Shown piece after piece: positions 1-10,300 of a stretch of 64,000 nucleotides of DNA. The stretch is from Acinetobacter halotolerans (GTDB lineage Bacteria > Pseudomonadota > Gammaproteobacteria > Pseudomonadales > Moraxellaceae): positions 1-64,000 of the forward strand of contig NZ_SGIM01000011.1 in the NCBI RefSeq assembly GCF_004208515.1, read 5' to 3'. Under the pieces are notes generated by a model that was given only the letters and a program-made list of their open reading frames with translations, searched no databases and was not told the origin of the DNA. Both the position numbers and the translations under genes were made by a program. Position 1 is the stretch's first letter, and every line of letters starts with the position of its first letter.

Positions 1-1265
1 GAACCATCACCCAATACTTCAGTACTTAATGCATTCAGAATCACGGTGGTATTTGGCAAACTATTTAATTTGTTCTGTAACACTTGGTCGGCACGAAGTT
101 TGGTATCAAATTCCACCAAAGTGACATGCTCAACAATACCCGCAAGGTCAATTGCAGCTTCCACACCAGAGTTACCGCCACCAATCACTGCAACACGTTT
201 ACCTTTGAACAGTGGACCATCACAGTGTGGGCAATACGCTACACCACGAGTGCGGTATTCTGCTTCACCCGGTACATTCATTTCTCTCCAACGCGCACCT
301 GTAGAAAGAATAATGGTTTTTGATTCGAGCTTTGCACCATTTTCAAGTTGAACTTCAACCAAGCCAGTTGCTGTTTGATCTGCACCGATGATTTTGCTGA
401 CACGTTGTAGATTCATGATATCGACATCATATTCACGCACATGCGCTTCCATCTCGGCAGCAAACTTAGGGCCGACGGTTTTTTGTACAGAGGTAAAGTT
501 CTCGATATCCATGGTATCCATCACTTGACCACCAAAGCGTTCCGCCACGATACCGGTATTGATCCCTTTACGAGCCGCATAGATCGCTGCAGTTGCCCCA
601 GCTGGACCACCACCAATCACCAAGACATCAAAGGCATCTTTGGCATTGATCGCTGCCGCATCTTTCTCTGCTGAGTTGGTATCTAACTTGGCAATGATTT
701 CTTCCAAAGTCATGCGACCTTGACCAATGTGTTGATCATCTTGGAATACCATCGGTACAGCCAAGATTTTGCGTTGTTCCACTTCGTCTTGGAAGAAGGC
801 ACCATCAATCATGGTGGTGGTGGTATTTGGGTTGTTGATCGCGATCAAGTTCAATGCCTGAACCACATCTGGACAGTTATGACAGCTCAATGAAATAAAT
901 ACATCAAAGTTTGCCGCAAGATTTAAGCCTTTAATCTGATTCAACACTTCATCAGAGACCTTAGGGGCATAACCAGACACTTGTAATAATGCCAAGATCA
1001 AAGAAGTGAACTCATGTCCCATCGGCAAGCCAGCAAAGAATACACGTGGCTGTTCACCTGCTTTAGCTACCCCAAAACTTGGACGGCGAGCGTTTGAACC
1101 ATCAAAACGTGCGGTCACCTGATCAGACAATTCCGCAATTTCGGTGACAAGTTCTTTGATTTTTGCGGCTTTGTCGGAATCATCTAAAGCAGCAACCAAC
1201 TCGATCGGACTTTCTAAACGTTCTAGGTAAGCTTTTAATTGCGTTTTAATATTTTGATCTAACAT
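1..1265 (-). CDS. ahpF: Alkyl hydroperoxide reductase subunit F (3' end cut by window)
   Basis: Flavoprotein disulfide reductase that passes electrons from NADH to the peroxiredoxin AhpC, acting in the cytosol. Only the first ~421 of an expected ~520 residues lie in the window. Visible parts: an N-terminal thioredoxin-like region with a CHNC redox pair, an FAD-binding motif (VIGGGPAG), the CPHC active-site disulfide, and a second Rossmann motif (VIGGGNSG). The ATG is preceded by GGAGAC. A promoter-like TTTACC-N17-TACTAT lies 55-83 bp upstream. Its partner ahpC is 4 kb away in the same orientation, separated by the alk genes, so the two are not one operon. Identification is very secure. Confidence 0.97.
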   Translation of the reverse strand, partial: MLDQNIKTQLKAYLERLESPIELVAALDDSDKAAKIKELVTEIAELSDQVTARFDGSNARRPSFGVAKAGEQPRVFFAGLPMGHEFTSLILALLQVSGYAPKVSDEVLNQIKGLNLAANFDVFISLSCHNCPDVVQALNLIAINNPNTTTTMIDGAFFQDEVEQRKILAVPMVFQDDQHIGQGRMTLEEIIAKLDTNSAEKDAAAINAKDAFDVLVIGGGPAGATAAIYAARKGINTGIVAERFGGQVMDTMDIENFTSVQKTVGPKFAAEMEAHVREYDVDIMNLQRVSKIIGADQTATGLVEVQLENGAKLESKTIILSTGARWREMNVPGEAEYRTRGVAYCPHCDGPLFKGKRVAVIGGGNSGVEAAIDLAGIVEHVTLVEFDTKLRADQVLQNKLNSLPNTTVILNALSTEVLGDG

Positions 1266-1319
1266 CGATGTCTCCAAATTCTCAACAATTCAAGTCGGCT
1301 AAATTCATTCAATGCGGCT

Positions 1320-1348
1320 ATAGTACGCAAAAGCACTAAATAGGTAAA
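1320..1348 (-). promoter_or_regulatory. Candidate sigma-70 promoter of ahpF
   Basis: On the minus strand a TTTACC -35-like hexamer (1343-1348) and a TACTAT -10-like hexamer (1320-1325) are separated by exactly 17 bp, upstream of ahpF. I could not recognise a convincing OxyR site around it. Confidence 0.45.
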
Positions 1349-1432
1349 ACAGTATGTTTTTATGGGTTTGATCGGTTTTTGGGATTAATGCTGCCGTTAT
1401 CGCATTTTTTGATCATTGATATCTTTAAAAGT

Positions 1433-1460
1433 TTGATTAGGATTGATCTTGTTATATAAA
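1433..1460 (+). promoter_or_regulatory. Candidate sigma-70 promoter of the DUF1653 gene
   Basis: TTGATT (1433-1438), 16-bp spacer, TATAAA (1455-1460). An upstream in-frame ATG at 1460 would lie inside the -10 hexamer. This supports the start of the next gene at 1499 rather than 1460. Confidence 0.5.
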
Positions 1461-1498
1461 TGCAATCATTTCATGGCATAACTAAAAAGGTAAGCGAA

Positions 1499-1717
1499 AT
1501 GGCGTTACAACGTGGTATCTATCAACATTATAAAGGGCAGCTTTATCAGGTGTTTAATGTGGCTCGACATAGTGAAACAGAAGAAGAACTGGTGGTTTAT
1601 CAATGTTTATATGGTGATTACTCGATGTGGGTACGTCCATTCGCCATGTTTACTGAAACTGTGCAACTTGATGATGGACAAATTATTCCACGATTTAAGT
1701 TGGTGCAAGCGACCTAA
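1499..1717 (+). CDS. DUF1653 domain small protein
   Basis: A 72-residue cytosolic protein with the DUF1653 pattern: a basic N-terminus with GxYxHYKG, a central segment about an exchange of HSE/EELVVY, then a YGDYSMWVRPxxMF signature. Family members are usually ~70 residues, and the start at 1499 gives that length and follows an AAGG ribosome-binding site. An in-frame ATG at 1460 is rejected because it overlaps the likely -10 box. The function of DUF1653 is not established. It sits alone between divergent ahpF and an O-methyltransferase 40 bp downstream, with which it may be co-transcribed. Confidence 0.85.
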   Translation: MALQRGIYQHYKGQLYQVFNVARHSETEEELVVYQCLYGDYSMWVRPFAMFTETVQLDDGQIIPRFKLVQAT

Positions 1718-1757
1718 ACTCGATATTTTATAGTTTGAGCATCATGGAGAGTCAGAT

Positions 1758-2345
1758 ATGACCAACACTGTTTTTTTGCAACGTATTGCTGATTTATATG
1801 ATGAATTTAAACAACATGATGCTCGACAGTCTGATCGCCTAAGGCGTTATCGCAATATTGAAGCAGAATCAGCTAAATTACTGGCAATGCTGGTACGTAC
1901 TCAGCAATCAAAACGCATTCTTGAAATTGGAACTTCCACAGGATATTCCACCTTATGGTTGGCAGAAGCAGCCAAAACTGTTCAAGGGAGAGTGCTCACT
2001 TTAGAAATCAATGCATTTCGGAGTGCGCAAGCTAAAAAATATGCAGAAGATTTTGAGTTAGAAGGGTTTATTGATTTTTGGGTGGGCGATGCCGCTGACT
2101 ATTTGAAACAAGCAATGGAACCCTTTGATCTCATCTTGTTAGATGCAGAACGTGGCAGTTATGTGAGTTATTGGGAAGACTTAAAACGATTATTACAATC
2201 CTCTGGCAGCACCTTGATTATTGATAATGTCATTTCGCATCCAGCCGAAGTTAAGCCAATGTTAGAATTGATTAAACAAGATGAACACTATATGAGTAGT
2301 ATTTTACCGGTGGGAGCTGGTTTATGTATGGTGGTTGTCAAATAA
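1758..2345 (+). CDS. Class I SAM-dependent O-methyltransferase (family 3 type)
   Basis: Protein of 195 residues with a Rossmann SAM-binding fold: motif I is ILEIGTSTGYST near residue 55, followed by an acidic LEI strand end and a LILLDAE segment near residue 125. This matches the catechol-type O-methyltransferase family (Methyltransf_3/24), usually 200-220 residues; the substrate cannot be told from sequence. A GGAGAG ribosome-binding site precedes the ATG. The gene is 40 bp after the DUF1653 gene. Its 3' end overlaps the convergent alkR coding region by 24 bp. Confidence 0.88.
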   Translation: MTNTVFLQRIADLYDEFKQHDARQSDRLRRYRNIEAESAKLLAMLVRTQQSKRILEIGTSTGYSTLWLAEAAKTVQGRVLTLEINAFRSAQAKKYAEDFELEGFIDFWVGDAADYLKQAMEPFDLILLDAERGSYVSYWEDLKRLLQSSGSTLIIDNVISHPAEVKPMLELIKQDEHYMSSILPVGAGLCMVVVK

Positions 2346-3371
2346 CTGACTTCTACTTTGATACTCTAAACGATAAGCCTGTGGACTACACCCTTGTATT
2401 TTATTAAAAGCGCGGGTGAAGTTGGCTGGGTTTGAGTACCCTAATTCATAGGCAATATGGGTAATGGTAAACTTGGAATTTTCTAATAGATCAATGGCAC
2501 GTTCGGTACTGATCTTTTGCTTTAGTTGGTGGAATTCGACACCGTACTTTTGCAAATAACGTTGCAATGTTTTGGTCGAAATATTTAAGACTTTGGCACA
2601 TTCATTTAATGTGGGTATTTGATTCGCTTGACGAAGCATCATACTAACCCATTCGACAATTTCTCCCTGATGATAAATTCTTTGAATTTGCTCCTGACAA
2701 CGCTGTTCGACCACTTTTAAACTATAGGCATCGGCTAAAGGCAAGGGAAGTGAGAGCTGCTGTTGATCCATCATCACACGAACGCCTGTAATCCAATGAT
2801 CATTAAAATGAAAATTAGCTTTGATTAAATGGATATACTGTTCTTTATATTTTGGTTCGGGTACACTGAGATAAACCTGATATCGCTGTAACTGATTTCC
2901 AGCTAATTCTAATAAACTGTAATAAAAAGCCACTGCAATCGCTTCAATGTGAAAGGCGAGACACTGTTTATTCATTTGTAATATCGGTTCAAATAATAAC
3001 TCAACTTTTTGCTGATCATGTTGAAACTGAATCGTAAGCTTAAAACTTGGCATAATCAGCCGGAAGTATTGAGCGATCAGACGTAAAGCATGTTCAAGAT
3101 CAGGGCTGGTCATCAGGGCGTAACCGACCAGACTATGTGAGCTTAGCTTGATATTTTTGCCTAATTGGAATGCAAGATCTGCGGTATTGGGGAGGTTCAA
3201 ACCCATTTCAATAAATTGTTCAATCTGTTGAATCGTAAGGAGTTCAGTCGTAGAAAGTTGATCACGTAGTAATGTTAATGAGTTGTTATCATATTGATTT
3301 GTTTGGATTAAAATATCAATCAATCGTATATAGTAACGCGAAGGAATAACTGGAATTTGTTGGTTTTGCAC
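2322..3371 (-). CDS. alkR: AraC-family regulator of alkane hydroxylase (AlkR-like)
   Basis: A 349-residue regulator. The N-terminal two thirds resemble the arabinose-binding-type sensory domain (PF12625). The C-terminal ~100 residues are an AraC double helix-turn-helix with the signature IAYELGYSNPANFTRAF. The start is a GTG at 3371; the nearest upstream ATG is followed at once by an in-frame stop. It is divergent from alkM, and in Acinetobacter the AraC/XylS-type AlkR activates alkM in response to alkanes. By position and family this is very likely the same pair. The 120-bp intergenic region holds an 18-bp direct repeat that is a good candidate binding site. Confidence 0.88.
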   Translation of the reverse strand: MQNQQIPVIPSRYYIRLIDILIQTNQYDNNSLTLLRDQLSTTELLTIQQIEQFIEMGLNLPNTADLAFQLGKNIKLSSHSLVGYALMTSPDLEHALRLIAQYFRLIMPSFKLTIQFQHDQQKVELLFEPILQMNKQCLAFHIEAIAVAFYYSLLELAGNQLQRYQVYLSVPEPKYKEQYIHLIKANFHFNDHWITGVRVMMDQQQLSLPLPLADAYSLKVVEQRCQEQIQRIYHQGEIVEWVSMMLRQANQIPTLNECAKVLNISTKTLQRYLQKYGVEFHQLKQKISTERAIDLLENSKFTITHIAYELGYSNPANFTRAFNKIQGCSPQAYRLEYQSRSQLFDNHHT

Positions 3372-3387
3372 AATTAACAGTCCATGT

Positions 3388-3426
3388 AGTCTTAAAATGA
3401 TAATACCAAGTCTTAAAATGATAATA
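3388..3426. promoter_or_regulatory. Direct repeat, 18 bp with 21-bp period, between alkR and alkM
   Basis: AGTCTTAAAATGATAATA occurs at 3388-3405 and again, identically, at 3409-3426. The 21-bp period is two DNA turns, as for AraC-family activators that bind tandem half-sites on one face of the helix. It starts 17 bp upstream of the alkR GTG and ends 64 bp before the alkM ATG. The repeat is seen directly; its role as the AlkR operator is inferred. Confidence 0.7.
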
Positions 3427-3490
3427 AAGACTCACTTTAAAAGAACACAATTGATGGAAGCAAGAAGAGTAATTGATTGAGGAGTTTCTA

Positions 3491-4684
3491 ATGAATATGC
3501 ATACTCAACTAGATGTAGCGCACGCAACAACACGGTTCAAAGATAAAAAACGTCATTGGTGGTTATTAGGTTTGGCTGTACCTGCAATTGCCATGAGTGG
3601 CTTAGCTGGTTATCAATTTGGTCCTAAAAAAACGAAAAAGTTTTTTGCTTCATTTGGTCCTTTGTTTTTGCATGGTGTCATTCCAAGTTTGGATAAACTG
3701 ATTGGTGAAGACACTGAAAATCCACCGATTGATGCAATCGCAGATCTGGAAGCTGATCCATATTATGCACGTATTGTTAAACTGTATATTCCCTTGCAAT
3801 ATGCTGTAAATATCTACGGCACATATCTCGCAAGTCGAAATAATACGTCTGTCGCTGATCAAGTTTTATTGGGAACATTAATCGGCATGGTGAATGGTGT
3901 CGCGATTAATACTGCACATGAGCTGAGTCATAAAAGTGGCAAGCTAGAACATTATTTATCGCATTTGGCATTGGCACCATCAGGGTATAATCATTTTCGG
4001 ATAGAACATCCTTATGGTCACCATCGTCGTGTTGCTACACCAGAAGATCCCGCTTCATCACAATTTGGCGAAACTTTTTGGAAGTTCTTGCCTCGAACTG
4101 TCATTGGTAGTTTTAAGTCTGCGATTGAAATCGAAAAGAGCCGTTTAGCTCGTAAAAAATTACCATTTCTATGTAAAGAAAATGAGCTTTTACATGGTTG
4201 GGCAATGTCAGCCATTTATCATGCAGTGATGTTTAGCAAATTTGGTGCACGTTCAATACCGTTTCAAGTGACTCAGGCGGCGTATGCAGTAACGCTGTTT
4301 GAATCAGTAAATTACATCGAACATTATGGTTTGAAACGTGAAAAGCAAGCCAATGGAAAATATGAGCGAACATTGCCTGAGCATAGTTGGAACAATAATA
4401 ATGTGGTGACCAATTTGTTTTTGTACCAATTACAACGACATTCGGATCATCACGCCAACCCAGCGAGAAGTTTTCAAACCTTACGTCATTTTGACGATGC
4501 ACCTCAATTACCCGCAGGCTATGGTGCAATGATTCTCCCTGCATTTGTTCCTGCATGGTGGTCAAAAATTATGGATGATCGAGTCGTGCAGCACTACAAC
4601 GGTGATTTAGCTAAAATCAACATGCATCCGAGTGCCAAAGAAAAAATGTTTGAGAAATATGCAGAGCAAACGGATGTTGCGTGA
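3491..4684 (+). CDS. alkM: Alkane 1-monooxygenase (integral-membrane, AlkB/AlkM family)
   Basis: Non-haem di-iron hydroxylase that oxidises the terminal methyl of n-alkanes, taking electrons from rubredoxin. The 397-residue protein has membrane segments from residue 25 and the histidine signatures of alkane hydroxylases: HELSHK (143-148), EHPYGHH followed by VATPEDPA (172-188), NYIEHYG (274-280) and LQRHSDHH (314-321). The ATG at 3491 follows GAGGAG at a 6-bp distance. A TTG 18 bp earlier is in frame but has no better site. No rubredoxin or rubredoxin reductase gene is in the window; in Acinetobacter these are encoded elsewhere. Transcription ends at a strong hairpin at 4721. Confidence 0.95.
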   Translation: MNMHTQLDVAHATTRFKDKKRHWWLLGLAVPAIAMSGLAGYQFGPKKTKKFFASFGPLFLHGVIPSLDKLIGEDTENPPIDAIADLEADPYYARIVKLYIPLQYAVNIYGTYLASRNNTSVADQVLLGTLIGMVNGVAINTAHELSHKSGKLEHYLSHLALAPSGYNHFRIEHPYGHHRRVATPEDPASSQFGETFWKFLPRTVIGSFKSAIEIEKSRLARKKLPFLCKENELLHGWAMSAIYHAVMFSKFGARSIPFQVTQAAYAVTLFESVNYIEHYGLKREKQANGKYERTLPEHSWNNNNVVTNLFLYQLQRHSDHHANPARSFQTLRHFDDAPQLPAGYGAMILPAFVPAWWSKIMDDRVVQHYNGDLAKINMHPSAKEKMFEKYAEQTDVA

Positions 4685-4719
4685 TTAGGGACTATAGATC
4701 TCCTCATGTTAGCAACAGA

Positions 4720-4747
4720 AATCAGCCCAAATCGGGCTGATTTTTTT
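4720..4747 (+). terminator. Rho-independent terminator of alkM
   Basis: ATCAGCCC, loop AAATC, GGGCTGAT, then a run of T. The T-run overlaps the stop end of the convergent KTSC gene. Confidence 0.85.
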
Positions 4748-4961
4748 ATGAGGAAGCTGAAATAGAGAGTCGTTTAAAATGTAGGTCAAATTCAAGATAT
4801 TTGTGTACAAATGCAGCTTTGTCAGTAGAGCGGAGTAAATTATCGTAAATAAATTTTGGGACAGGATGGTAAAGTTCACCTGAACCATTGTTATAAAATA
4901 TTTTTAAATAACGTGAAGAAACGTCATATTTCCAAGAGGTTACAATAACAGTTTTTTCCAT
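4746..4961 (-). CDS. KTSC domain small protein
   Basis: A 71-residue protein matching the KTSC domain (PF13619). It starts with a strand around SWKYDVSSRYLKIFY, has a GELYHPVPKFIYDNLLRS core (a Y-x-VP-x-x-x-Y/F pattern), and ends with YLEFDLHFKRL. The family is small and its function is not settled; some members are fused to the C-terminus of lysyl-tRNA synthetase-like proteins, hence the name. It stands alone, convergent with alkM, and faces away from ahpC with no shared operon. Confidence 0.75.
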   Translation of the reverse strand: MEKTVIVTSWKYDVSSRYLKIFYNNGSGELYHPVPKFIYDNLLRSTDKAAFVHKYLEFDLHFKRLSISASS

Positions 4962-5155
4962 ACATTTGCCCCCATATCTACAGTAGACCCATGTTCATAT
5001 AAAAAACGCTTTATTCCATCATTTGACAGTACCCCAAGTCTCAGAAGCTGACAATTGATAAATGAACTTTGCTATGAAGTTATAAGTATAAGAATTGTAA
5101 AAAAAATGCGATTAAATCGAAGTGTAAATGAGCAGATATTTATAGTTTTTTTTGA

Positions 5156-5185
5156 TAAAAAGAAACCACCCAGAAGGGTGGTTTC
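5156..5185 (-). terminator. Rho-independent terminator of ahpC
   Basis: On the minus strand GAAACCACCC, loop TTCT, GGGTGGTTTC, then TTTTT. It lies 26 bp after the ahpC stop. Confidence 0.9.
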
Positions 5186-5210
5186 AGACTTATAGGTTGA
5201 ATCTAATGAA

Positions 5211-5774
5211 TTAGATTTTACCAACTAAGTCGATAGATGGAGCAAGTGTTGCTTCGCCTTCTTTCCATTTCGCTGGGCATACTTCACCTGGATGAGCGTG
5301 AACGTATTGTGCAGCTTTTACTTTACGAAGTAATTCTTGAGCGTCACGACCGATACCACCAGCGTTGATCTCAACGATTTGGATTTTACCTTCTGGATCG
5401 ATAACGAAAGTACCACGATCAGCAAGACCAGCAGACTCAATTAAAACATCGAAGTTTTTAGACAATGTCCAAGTTGGATCGCCAATTAATGGATATTGGA
5501 TTTTCTTGATCGCTTCTGAAGTGTCATGCCAAGCTTTGTGCGTGAAGTGAGTGTCAGTAGAAACACCGTAGATCTCAACATTCAATTTTTGGAATTCAGC
5601 ATAGTTGTCAGCCAAATCTTCTAATTCAGTTGGACAAACAAAAGTAAAGTCAGCTGGGTAGAAGAATACAACAGACCATTTACCTTTAAGATCTGCTTCA
5701 GTAACTTCAACGAATTGACCATGATGGTATGCAGTTGCTTTAAATGGTTTAACTTCAGTATTAATTAAGCTCAT
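5211..5774 (-). CDS. ahpC: Alkyl hydroperoxide reductase subunit C (peroxiredoxin)
   Basis: Typical 2-Cys peroxiredoxin that reduces H2O2 and organic peroxides in the cytosol and is regenerated by AhpF. The 187-residue protein starts [11 protein letters not shown]. It carries the peroxidatic Cys47 in FTFVCPTE and the resolving Cys166 in GEVCPAKW, the canonical positions for AhpC. An ATG four codons earlier was rejected because the GGAGA ribosome-binding site fits the chosen start. It is monocistronic, with its own terminator and ~300 bp of upstream non-coding sequence. Confidence 0.98.
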   Translation of the reverse strand: MSLINTEVKPFKATAYHHGQFVEVTEADLKGKWSVVFFYPADFTFVCPTELEDLADNYAEFQKLNVEIYGVSTDTHFTHKAWHDTSEAIKKIQYPLIGDPTWTLSKNFDVLIESAGLADRGTFVIDPEGKIQIVEINAGGIGRDAQELLRKVKAAQYVHAHPGEVCPAKWKEGEATLAPSIDLVGKI

Positions 5775-5786
5775 CATTGTCTCCAT

Positions 5787-6079
5787 GATTGCGGTATATC
5801 TTTAAACTAGGAACGTGTTTACGAGATATAGAATAGATAATTTTTCATTATTGGGGAAATAGTATTTTTACATGACTAGAATCGGAAAAATGAATTGATC
5901 GATTTAAATCTATATTTTCACCCAATCTATCCTGATTTGACTTCAAGTTCATGACGTCAAGATGACAGGACATTTTAAAATTAATGCGTTAGACAACATG
6001 CAGTCTATATCATCAAAATTCAAGGGTAGGATTGAAAAATTTATAAAAAATGTTTGATTTCTGAACTATAATTTAATTT
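5787..6079. other. Intergenic region between divergent ahpC and the sterol-desaturase gene
   Basis: About 290 bp of AT-rich sequence that must hold both promoters. A TATAAT at 6067-6072 lies just before the GTG at 6080 but has no good -35 at the right distance. I see no coding potential and no convincing OxyR site. Confidence 0.5.
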
Positions 6080-7279
6080 GTGAGCTTTTTTGCTCGAGAT
6101 AGCGAATTAACACCAACAATGACTGATCACTTAAGAACAAGATTCGAAAACTTAGAACTAAATATGGGTTTGGGGAAAATTAGCGCTTTTATTTCAATGT
6201 CATTGGGTTTGCTCAGTGCATTCGGCGCTTTGTGTTTTTTATTTCCTACTGTATTTACAACACCCGAACTCCGACCATTTTATGCGCAATATTATGAAGT
6301 CTTTTACTTTAGTTTAATATTGGCTATTGTTCTGAGTGTCGGTTTTGGCGCATTTAGCTCAATCATTCGTCAAAATCGATATGGTTTTTACGGATTATGT
6401 TTTGCTTTAGTTGCCGCTGTCCTTGGCTGTGGCTTAATCAAAGCGCCGATGCTTCCAAGTCTTCCTTTTTATGCTGGAATTGATTATTTCGTCCTGACGC
6501 TTGTAATCTTGGCTGTTATATTTATTCCGCTTGAGGGCTTTTTCGCCAAGAATCCTGATCAAAAAATTCTAAGAGTGGGTTGGGTGACAGATATGAAATA
6601 CTTCATGTTTAGTCACATCGGTATTCAGTTGTTCACTTTTTTAACGGTCATGCCAATCCAATATTGGATCACTCATTTACCAAATAATCCAATTGTGCCT
6701 TATGTGCAGGCACAACCGATTTGGTTACAGTTCATCGAGTTGCTTATTGTTGTGGATTTTGTAGTGTATTGGCTGCACCGAGCGATGCATGAAGTGAATT
6801 TCCTTTGGCGTTTTCATGCTATTCATCATTCTACTGAATATATGGATTGGCTGGCATCTTCGCGTTTGCATGCTGTTGAAGTGTTAATGACACGTTTTTT
6901 AGCAACTTTACCTATTTTTCTTTTGGGTTTTCATACTTCAGCGGTGTTTGCATACCTGATCTTTATTTCTTTTCACGCCATATTTATTCATTCCAACGTG
7001 CGTTTTCGATTTCCTTATTTACGTTGGGTTATTGCGACACCAGAGTTTCATCACTGGCACCATTCTTCTGAAAAGCCTGCAATTGATAAAAATTATGCAG
7101 CATTTATCCCTGCGTATGATGTCATTTTTAAAAGTGTATATATGCCAAATCATTTGGCAAGTGTGTATGGCACGGTAGGCTATAAAATTCCAAATAGTTT
7201 TGTGAAGCAGTTTACTTGGCCCTTTAAAAAATACGTAAAACGTTTTTTTCAACGTTTTGATTCGTCATCTAAATCCTGA
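6080..7279 (+). CDS. Sterol desaturase / fatty acid hydroxylase family membrane protein
   Basis: An integral membrane protein of up to 399 residues with about six hydrophobic segments. It has the di-iron histidine boxes of the fatty-acid hydroxylase superfamily (PF04116): HRAMHE and FHAIHHS near residues 235-255, and HHWHHS near residue 320. The substrate is unknown; family members act on lipids, sterols or carotenoids. The start is uncertain: a GTG at 6080 and an ATG at 6119 are both possible and neither has a clear ribosome-binding site. The protein is encoded alone, divergent from ahpC and ~110 bp before hrpA. Confidence 0.85.
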   Translation: MSFFARDSELTPTMTDHLRTRFENLELNMGLGKISAFISMSLGLLSAFGALCFLFPTVFTTPELRPFYAQYYEVFYFSLILAIVLSVGFGAFSSIIRQNRYGFYGLCFALVAAVLGCGLIKAPMLPSLPFYAGIDYFVLTLVILAVIFIPLEGFFAKNPDQKILRVGWVTDMKYFMFSHIGIQLFTFLTVMPIQYWITHLPNNPIVPYVQAQPIWLQFIELLIVVDFVVYWLHRAMHEVNFLWRFHAIHHSTEYMDWLASSRLHAVEVLMTRFLATLPIFLLGFHTSAVFAYLIFISFHAIFIHSNVRFRFPYLRWVIATPEFHHWHHSSEKPAIDKNYAAFIPAYDVIFKSVYMPNHLASVYGTVGYKIPNSFVKQFTWPFKKYVKRFFQRFDSSSKS

Positions 7280-7391
7280 AGATATTGATCAATCTGCATC
7301 AATTTCCCAACAGGATTGGTGCAGTTGCTTTGCATAGCAACACTTTAAAGCGTAAAATAGCCGATTATTTTATTTTCAGGAAAGCTGTTCA

Positions 7392-10300
7392 GTGCAGAGT
7401 CATTTAAATGTAGATCAATGGGTTATGGCACGTGACCGTCACCGTTTAAATCGACTGCGCAAAGATAAAAATACCGAAACAGCAGAAATTGAAAAGCTAT
7501 TTGCACAATCAAATCAAAAAGTTAAACAACGTTTAGCGCGTCTCCCAAAGATCAAACTCAATCAAGACCTACCTGTTACCCAGTACGCTGATCGTTTGAT
7601 TGAAGCAATTCAAAAACATCAAGTAATCATTGTGGCTGGGGAAACTGGCTCAGGAAAAACCACACAGCTTCCTCAGATCGCAATGCTGGCTGGTCGTGGT
7701 TTGACAGGCATGATCGGGCATACTCAACCGCGTAGGTTGGCGGCACGCAGTGTATCGCAGCGTATCGCAGAAGAAGTGGGCGAAAAGTTAGGCGAATCCA
7801 TCGGCTTTAAAATCCGTTTTAATGAGCAAGGGTCACAAGACTCTATCGTTCGTTTAATGACGGATGGTATTTTGCTTGCTGAACTGACGCATGATCGTTT
7901 TTTGTCGAAATATGACACGATTATTATAGATGAAGCACATGAGCGTTCGCTCAATATTGATTTTATCATGGGCTATTTAAAGCAACTTTTGCCGAAACGC
8001 CCAGATTTAAAAGTGATCGTGACCTCAGCTACGCTTGATGTAAATCGTTTTAGTCAGTATTTTTACAATGCACCCATATTTGAAGTTGAAGGGCGGAGTT
8101 TCCCTGTTGAGCTTCGTTATCGCCCAATTTCTGAACTGAATATTGTCGGTAGTGATGATGATGAGTTTGATGATTTTGAGGAAAATTTACCGCGTGCGGT
8201 CGTACAAGCGGTAGAAGAATGTTTTGCTGATGCGGATAGCAAAGGTCATCCTGAACATGCTGATATTTTAATTTTTGCCAGCACTGAGCAAGAGATTCGG
8301 GAATTACAGGAAACCCTGCAAAAACATGGCCCTCGTCATACCGAAGTGTTGCCTTTATATGCACGTCTAGCGATTGCAGAACAACAAAAGATTTTTAGTC
8401 CGAGTGGAAAAGGGCGACGGATTATTATTGCCACTAACGTTGCTGAAACGGCACTTACTGTACCGAATATACGTTATGTGATTGATAGTGGTTTTGCACG
8501 TCTTTCACGTTATAACTATCGTTCGCGGGTACAACGTTTACCGATTGAGGCGATTTCACAAGCTGCGGCGAACCAACGTAAAGGGCGTTGTGGACGTATT
8601 GCAGCAGGTGTCTGTATTCGCCTTTATAGTGAAGATGACTTCCTTAGCCGCCCAGAGTTTACCGAACCAGAAATTAAGCGAACCAATCTTGCCTCTGTGA
8701 TTTTACAAATGCAAAGTTTGGGATTGGGCGATTTGGAAGATTTCGATTTTATCGAGCCACCTGATTTCCGTTTAGTCAATGATGGACGTAAGTTGTTGGT
8801 TGAGTTGGGCGCTTATAATGAGCACACTCAATCCGCCCATAAGAAGAAAGGCGGGTTAACCAAAATCGGTCAAATGATGGCACGTATGCCGATTGATCCT
8901 CGTTTGGCGCGTATGATTATTGGTGGTGCGCATTTTGGTGTGCTGAAAGAAATTTTGGTGATTGTCAGTGCTTTGGCTGTTCAAGATCCGCGTGAACGTC
9001 CTGCGGATAAACAAATGCAGGCGGATCAAAAGCATGCCTTATTTAAAGAAACCGATTCTGACTTTTTATTCTATTTAAAGCTATGGGATACCTTACAAAC
9101 CAGCCCAGAGACACAATCAGAAAGTAAGCGTCGTCAATTTGCGCGGAACCATTTTTTAAGTTGGTTGCGTTTACGCGAATGGAAACAAACTTATCAGCAG
9201 TTGGTTGAATTGGCTGAAGGTTTGAAACTTAGCTTTAATGAAAAACCAGCCAATTATGAGAATTTACACCGTGCTTTGTTAACAGGTTTACTTTCCTTTA
9301 TCGCCAACAAAACGGATGAACGAAATACCTTTATGGCGGTGCGCCAACAAAAAGCGAAGGTATTTCCAGCCAGCACTTTACATAAGACCAATACCGCTTG
9401 GGTGATGGCGTTTGAGATGGTGGAAACGTCTCAAGTCTATTTGAGGACGTTGGCGAAAATTGATTCTGAATGGATTTTATTGGCTGCTGGCGATTTATTG
9501 AAACACCACTATTTTGAACCACACTGGTCGAAAAAAGCGGGTATCGTCAACGCCTATGATCAGATTTCATTATTTGGGTTGATTATTGAACCTAAGCGGC
9601 TGATCAATTTTGAAAAAGTGGACCAAGCTGCTGCACATGAAATCTTTTTGCGAGATGCGTTAACGACAGGGCATTTGGGGATTACTCCGCCATTCCTAAA
9701 GCACAACTTATTAAAACTTGAGGAAGTTGAGCGCGTTGAAGACAAATTACGTCGTCGTGATTTGGTGGTTGATGAAGAAACGATTTATCAGTTTTATGCC
9801 AATAAAGTTCCGACCGAAATCGCCAGTCGTCGTAGTTTTGAAGATTGGCGAGCAACGGTAGAGCCTGAACATCCACGTTATTTATTCGTTGATGATGACG
9901 CCTTGTGGATGAATGATCGCCCAACTACACAACAGTTTCCTGACTATTTACATAATGGACAATTACGCTTAGCGGCCAGCTATCGTTTTGACCCAAGTCA
10001 TGATGAAGATGGTGCGACCGTGAAGATTCCTGTGCAAGCTTTAGCGCAAGTTGATGAAAATCAATGGTCATGGGGCATTCCAGGTTGGCGACAAAATTTA
10101 ATTGAGGCGCTGTTAAAAGCATTGCCAAAAGATAAACGTCGTAACCTTGTGCCTATTCCTGATACCACGAGAAAGTTGATACAAGGCATAGATGCAGTTC
10201 ATTTACGATCGCATCTATTTAGTTACTTGGCATTTGCTTTACGCGGTGAGCAAATCACTGAAAAAGATTTTTCTTTTGAACGAATTGATCAATACCTTAT

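Noticed and set aside
1266..1500. OxyR binding site for ahpF (and likewise at 5787-5950 for ahpC)
   Set aside because: Some ATAG/CTAT pieces occur, but no set has the required regular spacing; not claimed.
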